NCBI RefSeq assembly: GCF_003837865.1
Contig: NZ_RQIS01000028.1
Coordinates: 1,778-44,085 of the forward strand
Reading direction: 5' to 3'
DNA length: 42,308 bases
From: Paraburkholderia dinghuensis
GTDB lineage: Bacteria; Pseudomonadota; Gammaproteobacteria; Burkholderiales; Burkholderiaceae
Part shown: positions 17,245-25,655 of the stretch, piece after piece
Layout of the letters: every line of letters begins with the position of its first letter
Numbering within the stretch: the first letter of the stretch is position 1
Made by a program: the position numbers and the translations under genes
The notes under the pieces: model-generated
Seen by the model: the letters and a program-made list of their open reading frames with translations, nothing else
What the model was told of the DNA's origin: nothing
The model's database searches: none

Positions 17245-17859
17245 TTATTCGATGAGCTTGTTGAGCGATGCGAACTCGATGAGCGCCGCCAGCGACGACA
17301 CGCCGAGCTTGTCGAGCACGCGCGTCTTGTACGTGCTGATGGTCTTGTCGGAGAGCCCGAGGCGCGCCGCAATACCCTTGTTGCTCATGCCGCGTGCAAG
17401 ATACTGCAGCACTTCCACCTCTCGCGGCGAAAGCCCGTTGAGTGCGACGTCGCGCCCGCCACCGCAACTGCCGGCCGGGAAGCAATCGTAGCCCAGCAGC
17501 ACCGCCTTCACGACGCTACACAGTTCCTCCACGCCGCGGCTCTTGCTGACATAACCGTTCGCGCCCGCCATGCGAGTGTGATTTGCCATCACCAGCTCGG
17601 GCTTGGCGGAGAGGACGAGAATTCGCGTGTCCGGCTGCGTCGAGCGAACGCCGCGGATCACGGATAGGCCATCGAGTTTCGGCAGTTCCAGGTCGAGAAT
17701 CACCAGATCCGGCTTCAGCGACTGCACCATCCGTAGCCCTTCCTCGCCGTCGCTACTCTCGCCTACGAGTTCGTATTCCGTATGCAACACGTTGACGAGC
17801 ATCTTGAGCACGATGGGATGATCGTCGATGACGACGATGCGCTTCATGATTTGATCCAT
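17245..17859 (-). CDS. NarL/FixJ-type response regulator, orphan
   Basis: This is a two-component transcription factor of 204 residues. The receiver domain (about 4-125) has the acidic pair in RIVVIDDHPIV, the phospho-acceptor Asp in DLVILDLELPKLDG, Ser in ILVLSAKPE and Lys in GYVSKSRG. A LuxR-type helix-turn-helix follows (LSPREVEVLQYLARGMSNKGIA, LSDKTISTYKTRVLDKL). It resembles BvgA/EvgA-like regulators. ATG 17859 (MDQIMKR) has AGGA just before it; ATG 17847 is an alternative. No histidine kinase is encoded anywhere in the window, so its partner must be elsewhere. It is convergent with the large unknown gene and divergent from the export operon; no target can be named. Confidence 0.9.
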   Translation of the reverse strand: MDQIMKRIVVIDDHPIVLKMLVNVLHTEYELVGESSDGEEGLRMVQSLKPDLVILDLELPKLDGLSVIRGVRSTQPDTRILVLSAKPELVMANHTRMAGANGYVSKSRGVEELCSVVKAVLLGYDCFPAGSCGGGRDVALNGLSPREVEVLQYLARGMSNKGIAARLGLSDKTISTYKTRVLDKLGVSSLAALIEFASLNKLIE

Positions 17860-18031
17860 ATTTCCTGGGATTTGCACTCGAAAGCCTGTGGGCGTGAAAC
17901 CTACAGCGTGAACGATGGGGCAACACCTGGATATAGGAAACGTCTGAATCGAATGGGGAACGATTGGACCGAGATCAACTTTCCGCACCAACGCTTTGAA
18001 ATTAACTAATGCGTGAATTAGACTGGAACGC

Positions 18032-18772
18032 ATGGTCCAGCGCCCCGTCACGACTACCAGATCCCCTGCATCGGAGTCCGAGCGAGCGCGGCCCCGGCCG
18101 CGTGGCCGGCGTCGCGCCGACGCCGAACTCGACGTGCGGGAACGGCTGCTCGCCTGCGCCACCCAACTCTTCGCCGAGCACGGCATCGCGGCCACCACCA
18201 TGGCGCAGATCGCCACCGCAGCGGGCGTAACGTCGGCGATGGTCCACTACTACTTCACCAACCGCGAGAAGCTGCTGGACGCCGTCGTCGACGAGCGCAT
18301 CGCGCGATCGATCGAGTATGTCTGGTCCAGCGTCGAGAGCGAAGGCAGTCAGGACCCGGACGCGCTGGTCGAGGGCCTCATCGCGCGCCTGTTCGATGTC
18401 ACCGCGCGCATGCCGTGGCTGCCGCCGCTCTGGCTGCGCGAGATCGTCAATGAGGGCGGCCTGTTGCGCGAGCGGATGTTCAGGCGCCTGCCCTTCGGAC
18501 AGTTGCAGCGTTTCGCGGCACGCATCGGCGAGGCGCAGCTGAACGGCACGGTCAATCCCGCACTCGAGGCACCGCTGCTGTTCATGTCGATCATCGCGCT
18601 CATCATGCTGCCGCTCGCCACGGCACCAACGTGGCAGAGCGCGAGCGGCTTGCCGAAGATCGATCGCGACGTATTGCATCGGCACGTTAGCGCGCTGCTC
18701 TCGGCGGCGCTGCGCGTACCGCCCGGAAAAACGAAGGCGCCAACGCGCCGCAAGCCACGGAGTGCGACATGA
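18032..18772 (+). CDS. TetR-family regulator of the export operon
   Basis: The protein has 246 residues. After an Arg/Pro-rich tail the helix-turn-helix lies at about 38-85 (RERLLACATQLFAEHGIAATT, IATAAGVTSAMVHYYFTNREKLLDAV). The rest is the variable helical ligand domain. Its stop overlaps the next ATG (ATGA), so it is the first gene of the exporter operon and very likely represses it. Upstream, CTAAT-6-ATTAG at 18006-18021 is a small dyad that could be its operator. The arrangement resembles CecR (YbiH)-YbhGFSR of E. coli, known from the literature, but the inducer here is unknown. Confidence 0.9.
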   Translation: MVQRPVTTTRSPASESERARPRPRGRRRADAELDVRERLLACATQLFAEHGIAATTMAQIATAAGVTSAMVHYYFTNREKLLDAVVDERIARSIEYVWSSVESEGSQDPDALVEGLIARLFDVTARMPWLPPLWLREIVNEGGLLRERMFRRLPFGQLQRFAARIGEAQLNGTVNPALEAPLLFMSIIALIMLPLATAPTWQSASGLPKIDRDVLHRHVSALLSAALRVPPGKTKAPTRRKPRSAT

Positions 18773-19722
18773 ACCGCGTGTGGACCGGCCTCGCCCTCTG
18801 TGCCGCAAGCGCCCTGACGGCCTGCTCACGGCACGAGGCGCCTGCCTGGCAGGGCTATGTCGAAGGCGAATACGTCTATCTCTCGTCATCGCAATCGGGC
18901 ACGCTGACTCAGCTCGACGTGCAACGCGGCCAGACGATCGCCGCCGGGACGAGCGTCTTCGGACTCGACTCCGTCAACGAAACGGCCGCGCGCGACGAGG
19001 CGCAGCATCAGCTCGCCGTCGCGCAATCGCAGCTTGCGGATATACAGACCGGCAAGCGCCCGCCCGAGGTACACGTGACCGAGGCGCAGCTCGCGCAGGC
19101 CATCGCGAACGCGCACAAGGCCGCGCTGCAGCTCACGCGCGACGAGGCGCAATTCAGTGCGGGCGGCATTCCGCGCGGGCAACTCGACGATTCGCGCGCC
19201 AACGCGGCCTCGACTGCGGCCCAGGTCCGCGAATTGCAGAACCAGGTGACGGTCGCGAAGCTCCCCGGCCGCACCGCACAGCTCGCCGCGCAGGCGGCCC
19301 AGGTCGAAGCGGCGCGCGCCGCGCTCGCGCAGGCCCAGTGGAGGCTCGACCAGAAGCGCGTCGCCGCGCCGCACGCGGGACTCGTGTACGACACGCTGTT
19401 TCGCGTCGGAGAGTGGGTACAGGCGGGCAACCCCGTCGTGCAGATGTTGCCCCCGCAAAACGTGAAAGTGCGCTTTTTCGTGGCGCAAACCGTAGTCGGC
19501 ACGCTCGCACCGGGCCGGGGCGTGACGATCCACTGCGACGGCTGCCGCGCCGATATCCCCGCAACGATCACCTGGATCTCGAACTCCGTCGAATACACGC
19601 CGCCCGTCATCTACAGCAACGAGAACCGGCAGAAGTTCATCTTCATGGTCGAGGCGCATCCATCCGCCGACGACGCCATGAAGCTGCATCCGGGCCAACC
19701 CGTCGAGGTGCGGCTGCGATGA
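18769..19722 (+). CDS. HlyD/YbhG-type periplasmic adaptor lipoprotein
   Basis: This is a membrane-fusion (adaptor) subunit linking an inner-membrane ABC pump to an outer-membrane channel. It is 317 residues. The N-terminus MNRVWTGLALCAASALTACSR is a lipoprotein signal with lipobox LTAC, so it is probably anchored by lipid at the cysteine. A lipoyl-like half (YVYLSSSQSGTLTQLDVQRGQTI) is followed by a long Ala/Gln/Glu coiled coil (about 80-195), the second lipoyl half (VAAPHAGLVYDTLFRVGEWVQ) and a beta-barrel end. It overlaps the regulator stop by 4 bp and the ATPase start by 4 bp. Confidence 0.92.
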   Translation: MNRVWTGLALCAASALTACSRHEAPAWQGYVEGEYVYLSSSQSGTLTQLDVQRGQTIAAGTSVFGLDSVNETAARDEAQHQLAVAQSQLADIQTGKRPPEVHVTEAQLAQAIANAHKAALQLTRDEAQFSAGGIPRGQLDDSRANAASTAAQVRELQNQVTVAKLPGRTAQLAAQAAQVEAARAALAQAQWRLDQKRVAAPHAGLVYDTLFRVGEWVQAGNPVVQMLPPQNVKVRFFVAQTVVGTLAPGRGVTIHCDGCRADIPATITWISNSVEYTPPVIYSNENRQKFIFMVEAHPSADDAMKLHPGQPVEVRLR

Positions 19723-20711
19723 ATACGCCCGCCACACCCGGTACGCGCGACGGCGGCGGTTCCGCAGAACACGGCTACGCGATCGACGTCCACAAGCTGA
19801 ACAAGCACTTCGGCAACAAGCACGTCGTCAACGATGTCACGCTGCGCGTCGCGCACGGCGAGATCTTCGGTTTTCTCGGCCCCAACGGCAGTGGCAAGAC
19901 CACGTCGATCCGGCTGATGTGCGGCCTCCTCACGCCGGATTCCGGCTCCGGAACCTGCCTCGGCTACGACATCCTGCGCGAGAGCGAGCAGATCAAGCGA
20001 AACGTCGGCTACATGACGCAGCGCTTTTCTTACTGGGAAGACCTCACGATCCGCGAGAATCTGGACTTCGTCGCGCGCATCTATCAGATGCAGAACCGGC
20101 GCGAAGCGGTGGACCACGCGCTCGAATCGCTCGGCCTCGCGAGCCGCGCGAATCAGCTCACCGGCGCGCTCTCGGGCGGCTGGAAGCAGCGCCTCGCGCT
20201 CGCCGCGTGCATGCTGCACGAACCGCGGCTGCTGCTGCTCGACGAACCCACCGCGGGCGTCGATCCCACAGCACGCCGCGACTTCTGGGAGGAACTGCAC
20301 CGGCTCGCGGCGCGCGGCATATCGGTGCTCGTGAGCACGCACTACATGGACGAAGCGGAGCGTTGCCACAAGCTCGCGTACATCGCCTACGGCAAGCTGC
20401 TCGCGCAGGGCACCGCCGCGGACATCATCGCCTCGCAGGATCTCGAGACCTGGTCGATACACGGCGAACAGCTCACCGCGCTTTCGGCGCAGTTGCGCGC
20501 GATGCCCGGCGTCGACCAGACCGTGGTGTTCGGTTCGGCGCTGCACGCGAGCGGAAGCGATCACGCGGCGCTCGCGGCCGCAGTCGAACGTGTTACGGCA
20601 GGCAAGCCGCTGCGCGCGGAGCGCATCGACACCGGACTCGAAGACGTATTCATCTATCTGATGAGTCACGTCGAAGACAACTACGGTGCAAAAAGCGGGG
20701 CGAAAAAGTGA
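19719..20711 (+). CDS. ABC exporter ATPase (YbhF-like)
   Basis: This is the nucleotide-binding subunit of an ABC-2 type exporter, 330 residues. Walker A is GPNGSGKTT, the signature is LSGGWKQR, and Walker B is LLLLDEPTAGVDP, followed by the H-loop STHYMDEAERC. A single ATPase domain is present, unlike the two-domain E. coli YbhF. The first 18 residues are a Gly/Ser-rich tail. ATG 19719 overlaps the adaptor stop (ATGA). It pairs with the single permease downstream, which would act as a homodimer. Confidence 0.94.
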   Translation: MNTPATPGTRDGGGSAEHGYAIDVHKLNKHFGNKHVVNDVTLRVAHGEIFGFLGPNGSGKTTSIRLMCGLLTPDSGSGTCLGYDILRESEQIKRNVGYMTQRFSYWEDLTIRENLDFVARIYQMQNRREAVDHALESLGLASRANQLTGALSGGWKQRLALAACMLHEPRLLLLDEPTAGVDPTARRDFWEELHRLAARGISVLVSTHYMDEAERCHKLAYIAYGKLLAQGTAADIIASQDLETWSIHGEQLTALSAQLRAMPGVDQTVVFGSALHASGSDHAALAAAVERVTAGKPLRAERIDTGLEDVFIYLMSHVEDNYGAKSGAKK

Positions 20712-21850
20712 AGCTTCGTTTCGGGTTCTCGATGGCGCGCTGGTGGAGCATCGTGCTCAAGGAGTTTCTCCAGCTCAAGCGCGACCGCATCACATTCGCG
20801 ATGATCGTAGGACTACCGATCATCCAGCTCACGCTATTCGGCTACGCGATCAACACCGATCCCAAACACTTGCCCACCGCGATCGTGATCAGCGAAGACA
20901 GCGTATTCGCGCGCAGCTTCGTCGCGGGCATGAAAAATTCCGCCTACTTCAATGTGGTCGAGACGCTGCCCAACGAAGCCGCGGCCCGTCAGGCGCTCGC
21001 GCGGGGCACGGTGCAGTTCGTGCTGAGCATTCCCGTCGATTTCTCGCGGCGGCTATTGCGCGGCGAGAGGCCGTCGCTGCTCGTCGAGGCGGACGCCACC
21101 GATCCCACCGCCATCAGTACCGCGCTCGCGGCGCTGCCGGGTCTGGTGGCTCCGGTCGCCGCGAAGGACCTCACCGGTCCGCTCGCGCACCTGAACGGCA
21201 CGCCCGCCGCGTTCGACGTGCAGGTCCACCGCCTCTACAACCCCGAAGGCATCACGCAGTACAACGTCGTACCGGGCCTGATGGGCACGATTCTGACGAT
21301 CACGATGGTGATGATGACCGGCCTCGCGATCACGCGCGAGCGTGAGCGCGGCACGATGGAAAACCTGCTCGCGACGCCGGTGCGCCCCATCGAAGTCATG
21401 ACGGGCAAGATCGTCCCCTATGTGGCGATCGGTCTCGTACAGGCGACGATCATCGTGCTCGCCGCGCGCGTCGTGTTCGATGTGCCGTTCGAGGGCAGCC
21501 TCATGGCGCTTTATCTCTCGACGCTGCTCTTCATCGCGGCGAACCTCACGGTGGGCATCACGCTTTCGTCGGTTGCGCAAAACCAGTTGCAGGCCATGCA
21601 GCTGACCGTGTTCTATTTCCTGCCGAGCATGCTGCTCTCCGGCTTCATGTTCCCGTTCGCGGGCATGCCGGGCTGGGCGCAGGTCATCGGCAACCTGCTG
21701 CCGCTCACCTACTTCAACCGGCTCGTGCGCGGCATCCTGCTCAAAGGCAACGGCTGGACCGACCTGTGGCCCTCGGTGTGGCCGCTCGCCGTGTTCATGG
21801 TCATCGTGATGGCGATTGCAGTGCGCTTTTACCGGCGCACACTCGACTAG
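20708..21850 (+). CDS. ABC-2 type exporter permease (YbhS/YbhR-like)
   Basis: This inner-membrane subunit has 380 residues. A first membrane segment near 25-45 (ITFAMIVGLPIIQLTLFGYA) is followed by a large periplasmic part (about 50-185) and five more segments. The ABC-2 landmark RERERGTMENLLATPVRP is present, as is the final FNRLVRGILLKG. The start is GTG 20708, overlapping the ATPase stop; ATG 20732 (MARWWSIVLKEFLQLKRD) is the alternative. Only one permease is present, where E. coli has two (YbhS, YbhR). Confidence 0.93.
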   Translation: MKLRFGFSMARWWSIVLKEFLQLKRDRITFAMIVGLPIIQLTLFGYAINTDPKHLPTAIVISEDSVFARSFVAGMKNSAYFNVVETLPNEAAARQALARGTVQFVLSIPVDFSRRLLRGERPSLLVEADATDPTAISTALAALPGLVAPVAAKDLTGPLAHLNGTPAAFDVQVHRLYNPEGITQYNVVPGLMGTILTITMVMMTGLAITRERERGTMENLLATPVRPIEVMTGKIVPYVAIGLVQATIIVLAARVVFDVPFEGSLMALYLSTLLFIAANLTVGITLSSVAQNQLQAMQLTVFYFLPSMLLSGFMFPFAGMPGWAQVIGNLLPLTYFNRLVRGILLKGNGWTDLWPSVWPLAVFMVIVMAIAVRFYRRTLD

Positions 21851-21866
21851 GCGGAGGCGCTCGGCC

Positions 21867-23342
21867 ATGCGTGCTTTCTCGTTGTCCGCAACCGCGTGTG
21901 CGCTGATGCTCGCGGGCTGCGCGGTCGGCCCGGACTTTCGTACGCCTGCCGCGCCCGATACGACTACCTATACGCGCGCCGGCACGCCCACCGCGACCGC
22001 TGCCCCGAGTGGGGCAGGCGGCGGCGCGCAGACATTCCTCGCGGCACCGAACGCGCCGCGCGCATGGTGGACGCAGTTCGGCAGCCCGGCGCTCGAACAG
22101 CTAGTCGACGCTGCCCTGAACGCCAGCCCTACGCTCGATTCCGCACGCGAAAAACTCGTGGAAGCGCGCGAAAACTACAACGCGCAGGCTGGCGCAACGC
22201 TGTTTCCGTCCGTCGATGCGAAGCTCTCGGGCACGCGCCAGAAAGTCGACCTCGCAGCGTTCGGCATTACGTCCGCGCCGAATCCTCCACCGTTCACGCT
22301 CTTCGAGGCGACGGTCAGCGTGTCGTATGTCTTTGACATTTTCGGTGCGAATCGCCGCGCGCTCGAAGCCACGCGCGCCCAAGTCGACTATCAGGGTTAC
22401 GAACTGGAAGCGGCGCGTCTTACCGTGGCGGGCAACGTGGTGTCAGCCGCAGTGCGGCGCGCGTCGCTGCGTCGCCAGATCGAAGTCACACAGCAACTGA
22501 TCGACGCGCAGTCGCGCCAGCTTTCGATCATGGAGAAGCGGCTCGCGATAGGCGGTTCCGCTGAGATCGACGTGCGCAGTCAGCGCACACTGCTTGCGCA
22601 AACGCGCGCGACGCTGCCGCCGCTCACCACGCAGCTTGCGCAGACCGATCACCAGCTTGCGATCCTGTTGGGCGTCACACCGTCGAGCACGCAGTACGAA
22701 GCACAACTCGATGCCCTCACGCTCGACGCGCTGCATCTGCCCGACACCGTTGCGATCACGCTGCCGTCGACACTCGCCCGCGAACGGCCCGATATTCGTG
22801 CCGCCGAAGCGATGTTGCATCAGGCGAGTGCAAACATCGGTGTCGCAACGGCGAATCTGTATCCGCAATTCTCGCTCTCCGCACAGGCAGGCTCGGAGCG
22901 CACGCGTATCGCGGACATCGTCAGCGGGCTGAACATCTGGAATTTCGGCCTCGGGCTCGCACAGCCGGTTTTTCACGGTGGCGAATTGCGGGCAAAGAAG
23001 CGTGCGTCGGAGGCGGCCTGGAATGCCGCGTTTGCCGACTATCGACAGACTGTGCTGCAGGCGCTGCAGCAGGTCGCCGATACGCTGCACACGCTCGAAG
23101 ACGATGCGCTCGAACTGCAGTCACGTGACGTGGCCGCGCGCGAGGCACAGGCGAATGTGGCGATCGCGTCTGCGCGCTACAAGGCAGGCGGCGTCAGCGA
23201 GTTCGCTCTCATCGACACGCAACGCACGGCGCTGCAGACTTCGCTCGACCGGACTCGCGCCCAGGCAGACCGCCTCGCCGATACAGCTGCGCTCTATCAG
23301 GCATTGGGCGGGGCTGCGCTGCCGGACGAGGCGGCAAGGTAG
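21867..23342 (+). CDS. NodT-family outer-membrane efflux lipoprotein
   Basis: This TolC-like outer-membrane channel lipoprotein has 491 residues. The signal MRAFSLSATACALMLAGCAVGPDF has lipobox LAGC and the CAVGPDF motif typical of NodT/OprM proteins. Two repeats of the helical barrel are visible (WWTQFGSPALEQLVDAAL; ERPDIRAAEAMLHQASANIGVATANLYP). A GGAGG site lies 9 bp before ATG 21867, so the longer open frame that overlaps the permease is not used. It completes the tripartite pump and is followed by a bidirectional terminator. Confidence 0.94.
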   Translation: MRAFSLSATACALMLAGCAVGPDFRTPAAPDTTTYTRAGTPTATAAPSGAGGGAQTFLAAPNAPRAWWTQFGSPALEQLVDAALNASPTLDSAREKLVEARENYNAQAGATLFPSVDAKLSGTRQKVDLAAFGITSAPNPPPFTLFEATVSVSYVFDIFGANRRALEATRAQVDYQGYELEAARLTVAGNVVSAAVRRASLRRQIEVTQQLIDAQSRQLSIMEKRLAIGGSAEIDVRSQRTLLAQTRATLPPLTTQLAQTDHQLAILLGVTPSSTQYEAQLDALTLDALHLPDTVAITLPSTLARERPDIRAAEAMLHQASANIGVATANLYPQFSLSAQAGSERTRIADIVSGLNIWNFGLGLAQPVFHGGELRAKKRASEAAWNAAFADYRQTVLQALQQVADTLHTLEDDALELQSRDVAAREAQANVAIASARYKAGGVSEFALIDTQRTALQTSLDRTRAQADRLADTAALYQALGGAALPDEAAR

Positions 23343-23370
23343 TCTCGCGCCACGCGACGCGCACAAACAA

Positions 23371-23395
23371 AAACGGCACCCTCAGGTGCCGTTTT
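23371..23395. terminator. Bidirectional terminator between convergent operons
   Basis: AAACGGCACC, loop CTCA, GGTGCCGTTTT. The stem is perfect, with a T-run on the plus strand and an A-run on the other side, so it serves both the export operon (+) and the ABC importer (-). Confidence 0.9.
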
Positions 23396-23399
23396 TACA

Positions 23400-24239
23400 T
23401 CATGCCTTCACCGCCCGTGCGGCATTCCTGCCGCGCAACCATTCAAGCGCGAGCAACAGGGAAGTCGAGAACACGATAAGGATCGTCGCGAGCGCGGCGA
23501 TCGTCGGGCTGATGTTCTCGCGAATGCCCGTGAACATCTGGCGCGGCAGCGTCGTCTGATCGGCGCCCGCGAGGAACAGCGTCACCACCACTTCATCGAA
23601 CGACGTCGCGAACGCAAACAGCGCGCCCGAAATCACGCCCGGCGCGATTACGGGCAGCGTAATGCTGAAGAACGTCTTCACCGGATTCGCGCCAAGCGAG
23701 AGACTCGCGCGAACGAGGTTGTAATTGAAGCCCTGCAGCGTCGCCGACACGGTGGTCACGACAAACGGCACGCCGAGCGATGCGTGCGCGAGAATCAGGC
23801 CGGTGTACGTATTCGCGAGGCCGAGCGGCGCGAAAAACAGGTACATACCGACGCCGACTACGACGACAGGCACGATCATCGGCGAAATGAGGATCGCCAT
23901 GAGCACCGACTTGCCGCGGAAATCGGCCTTCGTGATACCGATTGCGGCCAACGTGCCGAGCACCGTCGCGACGACCGTGGCCGCCGGTCCGACGATGAAG
24001 CTGTTCTTCGCGGCCATGCGCCACTCGCTGGACATCACGAGGTTCTCGTACCAACGCAGCGACCACCCCGGAATCGGATAGACGAGAAAGGTACTCGACG
24101 AGAAGGACAGCGGCACGATGGCGAGCACCGGCAGCACGAGATAAAGCAGCGTCAGCACGGCAAGGCCGCGCAGCACGAAATACCACACACGCTCGACACC
24201 CGAGGTGTGCGGCGCGAAAAGGGGCTTGGCGAATTTCAT
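23400..24239 (-). CDS. Spermidine/putrescine-type ABC permease (PotC-like)
   Basis: This inner-membrane permease has 279 residues and about six membrane segments. The cytoplasmic EAA loop reads RASLSLGANPVKTFFSITLPVIAPGVISG. Typical PotC/PotI features are the early PLSFSSSTFLVYPIPGWSLRWYENL and TSFDEVVVTLFLAGADQTTLPRQMF. It is last in the minus-strand operon ATPase-binding protein-permease-permease. The substrate is not determinable from the permease alone. Confidence 0.93.
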   Translation of the reverse strand: MKFAKPLFAPHTSGVERVWYFVLRGLAVLTLLYLVLPVLAIVPLSFSSSTFLVYPIPGWSLRWYENLVMSSEWRMAAKNSFIVGPAATVVATVLGTLAAIGITKADFRGKSVLMAILISPMIVPVVVVGVGMYLFFAPLGLANTYTGLILAHASLGVPFVVTTVSATLQGFNYNLVRASLSLGANPVKTFFSITLPVIAPGVISGALFAFATSFDEVVVTLFLAGADQTTLPRQMFTGIRENISPTIAALATILIVFSTSLLLALEWLRGRNAARAVKA

Positions 24240-24261
24240 CGAATGTGTCTCCGCGACGGCG

Positions 24262-25548
24262 TCAGCCGAGGCTCAGTTGCGTGCGCGTGAAGCGCCCGTA
24301 GACGAAGTACAGCACCGTCGTCGCCGCCAGCAGCAGCGCGCCGAGCGCGCAGGCCATGCCCCAGTTGATCGAGATGTTCGTGAAGTACGCCACGTAATAA
24401 CTCACCATCTGATCGCCAGGACCGCCGAGCAGCGCGGGCGTGATGTAGTAGCCGATCGAGAGAATGAACACGAGCAGCGCGCCTGCGCCCACGCCCGGAT
24501 ACGTCTGCGGCACGTACACGCGCCAGAACGCCGCGAACGGATGGCTGCCGAGCGAGACGGCTGCGCGCTGATACGTCTGCGGAATCGACTTCATCACGCT
24601 GTAAAGCGGCAGCACCATGAACGGCAGCAGGATGTGCGTCATCGAGATATAAACGCCCACGCGATTGAACAGCAGCATGAGCGGATGCGAAATCAATCCG
24701 GTGCCCATCAGCGCCTTGTTGACGAGACCCTCGCCTTGCAGAATCACGATCCACGCGGCGACGCGCACGAGGATGGACGTCCAGAACGGAATCAGCACGA
24801 GGATCATCACGAGGTTCGCGCGGCGCTCGGAGAGCGTCGAGATCCAGTAGGCGAGCGGGTAGCCGAGCAACAACGCGAATATCGTCACGAACACGCTGAT
24901 CGTGAACGTGCGGCCGAATACGTCGAGGTAGATCTGGTGGTCGGGATCGGCGGCAATGATGTTGCCGAACGCATCCTGACGGTGGTCGAGCGCCGCCAGC
25001 AGATAGAACGGCGAAATGCGCGAACTATTCTTCGCGATGGCCTGCCAGTAGCTCACGTCGTCCCAGCGGTCGTCGAGTTCGACGAGCTTCGCGCGCGTTT
25101 GCGCGGGCGTAAGCGTGAGCGGATGGCCGTCGTCGTCGGCGAGCGGCATGGCGCGCGCGGTCTTCGCAACGAGCGAGCGGAAGCCGGGAATTTCGACGTT
25201 CAGGCGGCGTGCGAGCGCACCCATCGCTTCGCCATCCTGAATCGCCGCGAGATCCTGCGTGAGCGCCACGAAAGCCGTATCGGGCGGCGCGCTCTTGCGG
25301 TCCCAGCCGCGCAGCGTCGTGATGGTGTGAGGCAGCGCTGTCGCCACTTCGGGGTTCTGCACCGCGCGCGTGAGCAGCGCGGCGATCGGCACGACGAAAA
25401 TCAGCAGCAGAAAGATCGCCAGCGGCGCGATCAGCATCAGCGCCATCGTGCGTTTTTTCGCCTGTGCCACGCGCAATTCGCGCTTTAGCCGGGCCGTCGA
25501 TTCGCTGCCGGTGTCGGCAACGGGGGTCACGGTGGTCATCGTTGTCAC
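24262..25548 (-). CDS. ABC permease (PotB-like) with large periplasmic insert
   Basis: This is the partner permease, 428 residues from GTG 25548, chosen because AGGAG lies 7 bp upstream; ATG 25539 is an alternative. The first membrane segment is about 35-58. Residues about 60-212 are a soluble, mostly helical segment outside the membrane, then TM2 begins near 214 (FTISVFVTIFALLLGYPLAYW). PotB proteins usually have only some 50 residues there, so about 100 are extra. The EAA loop is RAAVSLGSHPFAAFWRVYVPQTYPGVGAG. It stands 22 bp before the second permease. Confidence 0.9.
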   Translation of the reverse strand: MTTMTTVTPVADTGSESTARLKRELRVAQAKKRTMALMLIAPLAIFLLLIFVVPIAALLTRAVQNPEVATALPHTITTLRGWDRKSAPPDTAFVALTQDLAAIQDGEAMGALARRLNVEIPGFRSLVAKTARAMPLADDDGHPLTLTPAQTRAKLVELDDRWDDVSYWQAIAKNSSRISPFYLLAALDHRQDAFGNIIAADPDHQIYLDVFGRTFTISVFVTIFALLLGYPLAYWISTLSERRANLVMILVLIPFWTSILVRVAAWIVILQGEGLVNKALMGTGLISHPLMLLFNRVGVYISMTHILLPFMVLPLYSVMKSIPQTYQRAAVSLGSHPFAAFWRVYVPQTYPGVGAGALLVFILSIGYYITPALLGGPGDQMVSYYVAYFTNISINWGMACALGALLLAATTVLYFVYGRFTRTQLSLG

Positions 25549-25620
25549 AGCCTGTCTCCTACCCATACAACAGGCCGCGCACGGTGCCAAGCATCACGCG
25601 CGCGGCCTCTCCTCCGTTCA

Positions 25621-25646
25621 TTCATGCAGGCACGAGCCTGCGTGAA
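25621..25646 (-). terminator. Hairpin just after the binding-protein gene
   Basis: TTCATGCAGGC, loop ACGA, GCCTGCGTGAA pair along 11 positions with one wobble. It starts about 10 bp downstream of the binding-protein stop on the minus strand and has no T-run. Such structures protect the 3' end of binding-protein mRNA and reduce read-through to permease genes. A second dyad, GGCCGCGC and GCGCGGCC (about 25573-25607), follows. Confidence 0.5.
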
Positions 25647-25655
25647 TGCGCTCGC

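Noticed and set aside
18772..19610. Minus-strand open frames opposite the HlyD-type gene
   Set aside because: Arg/Ser/Ala-rich shadows without start signals; the plus-strand operon overlaps gene by gene.
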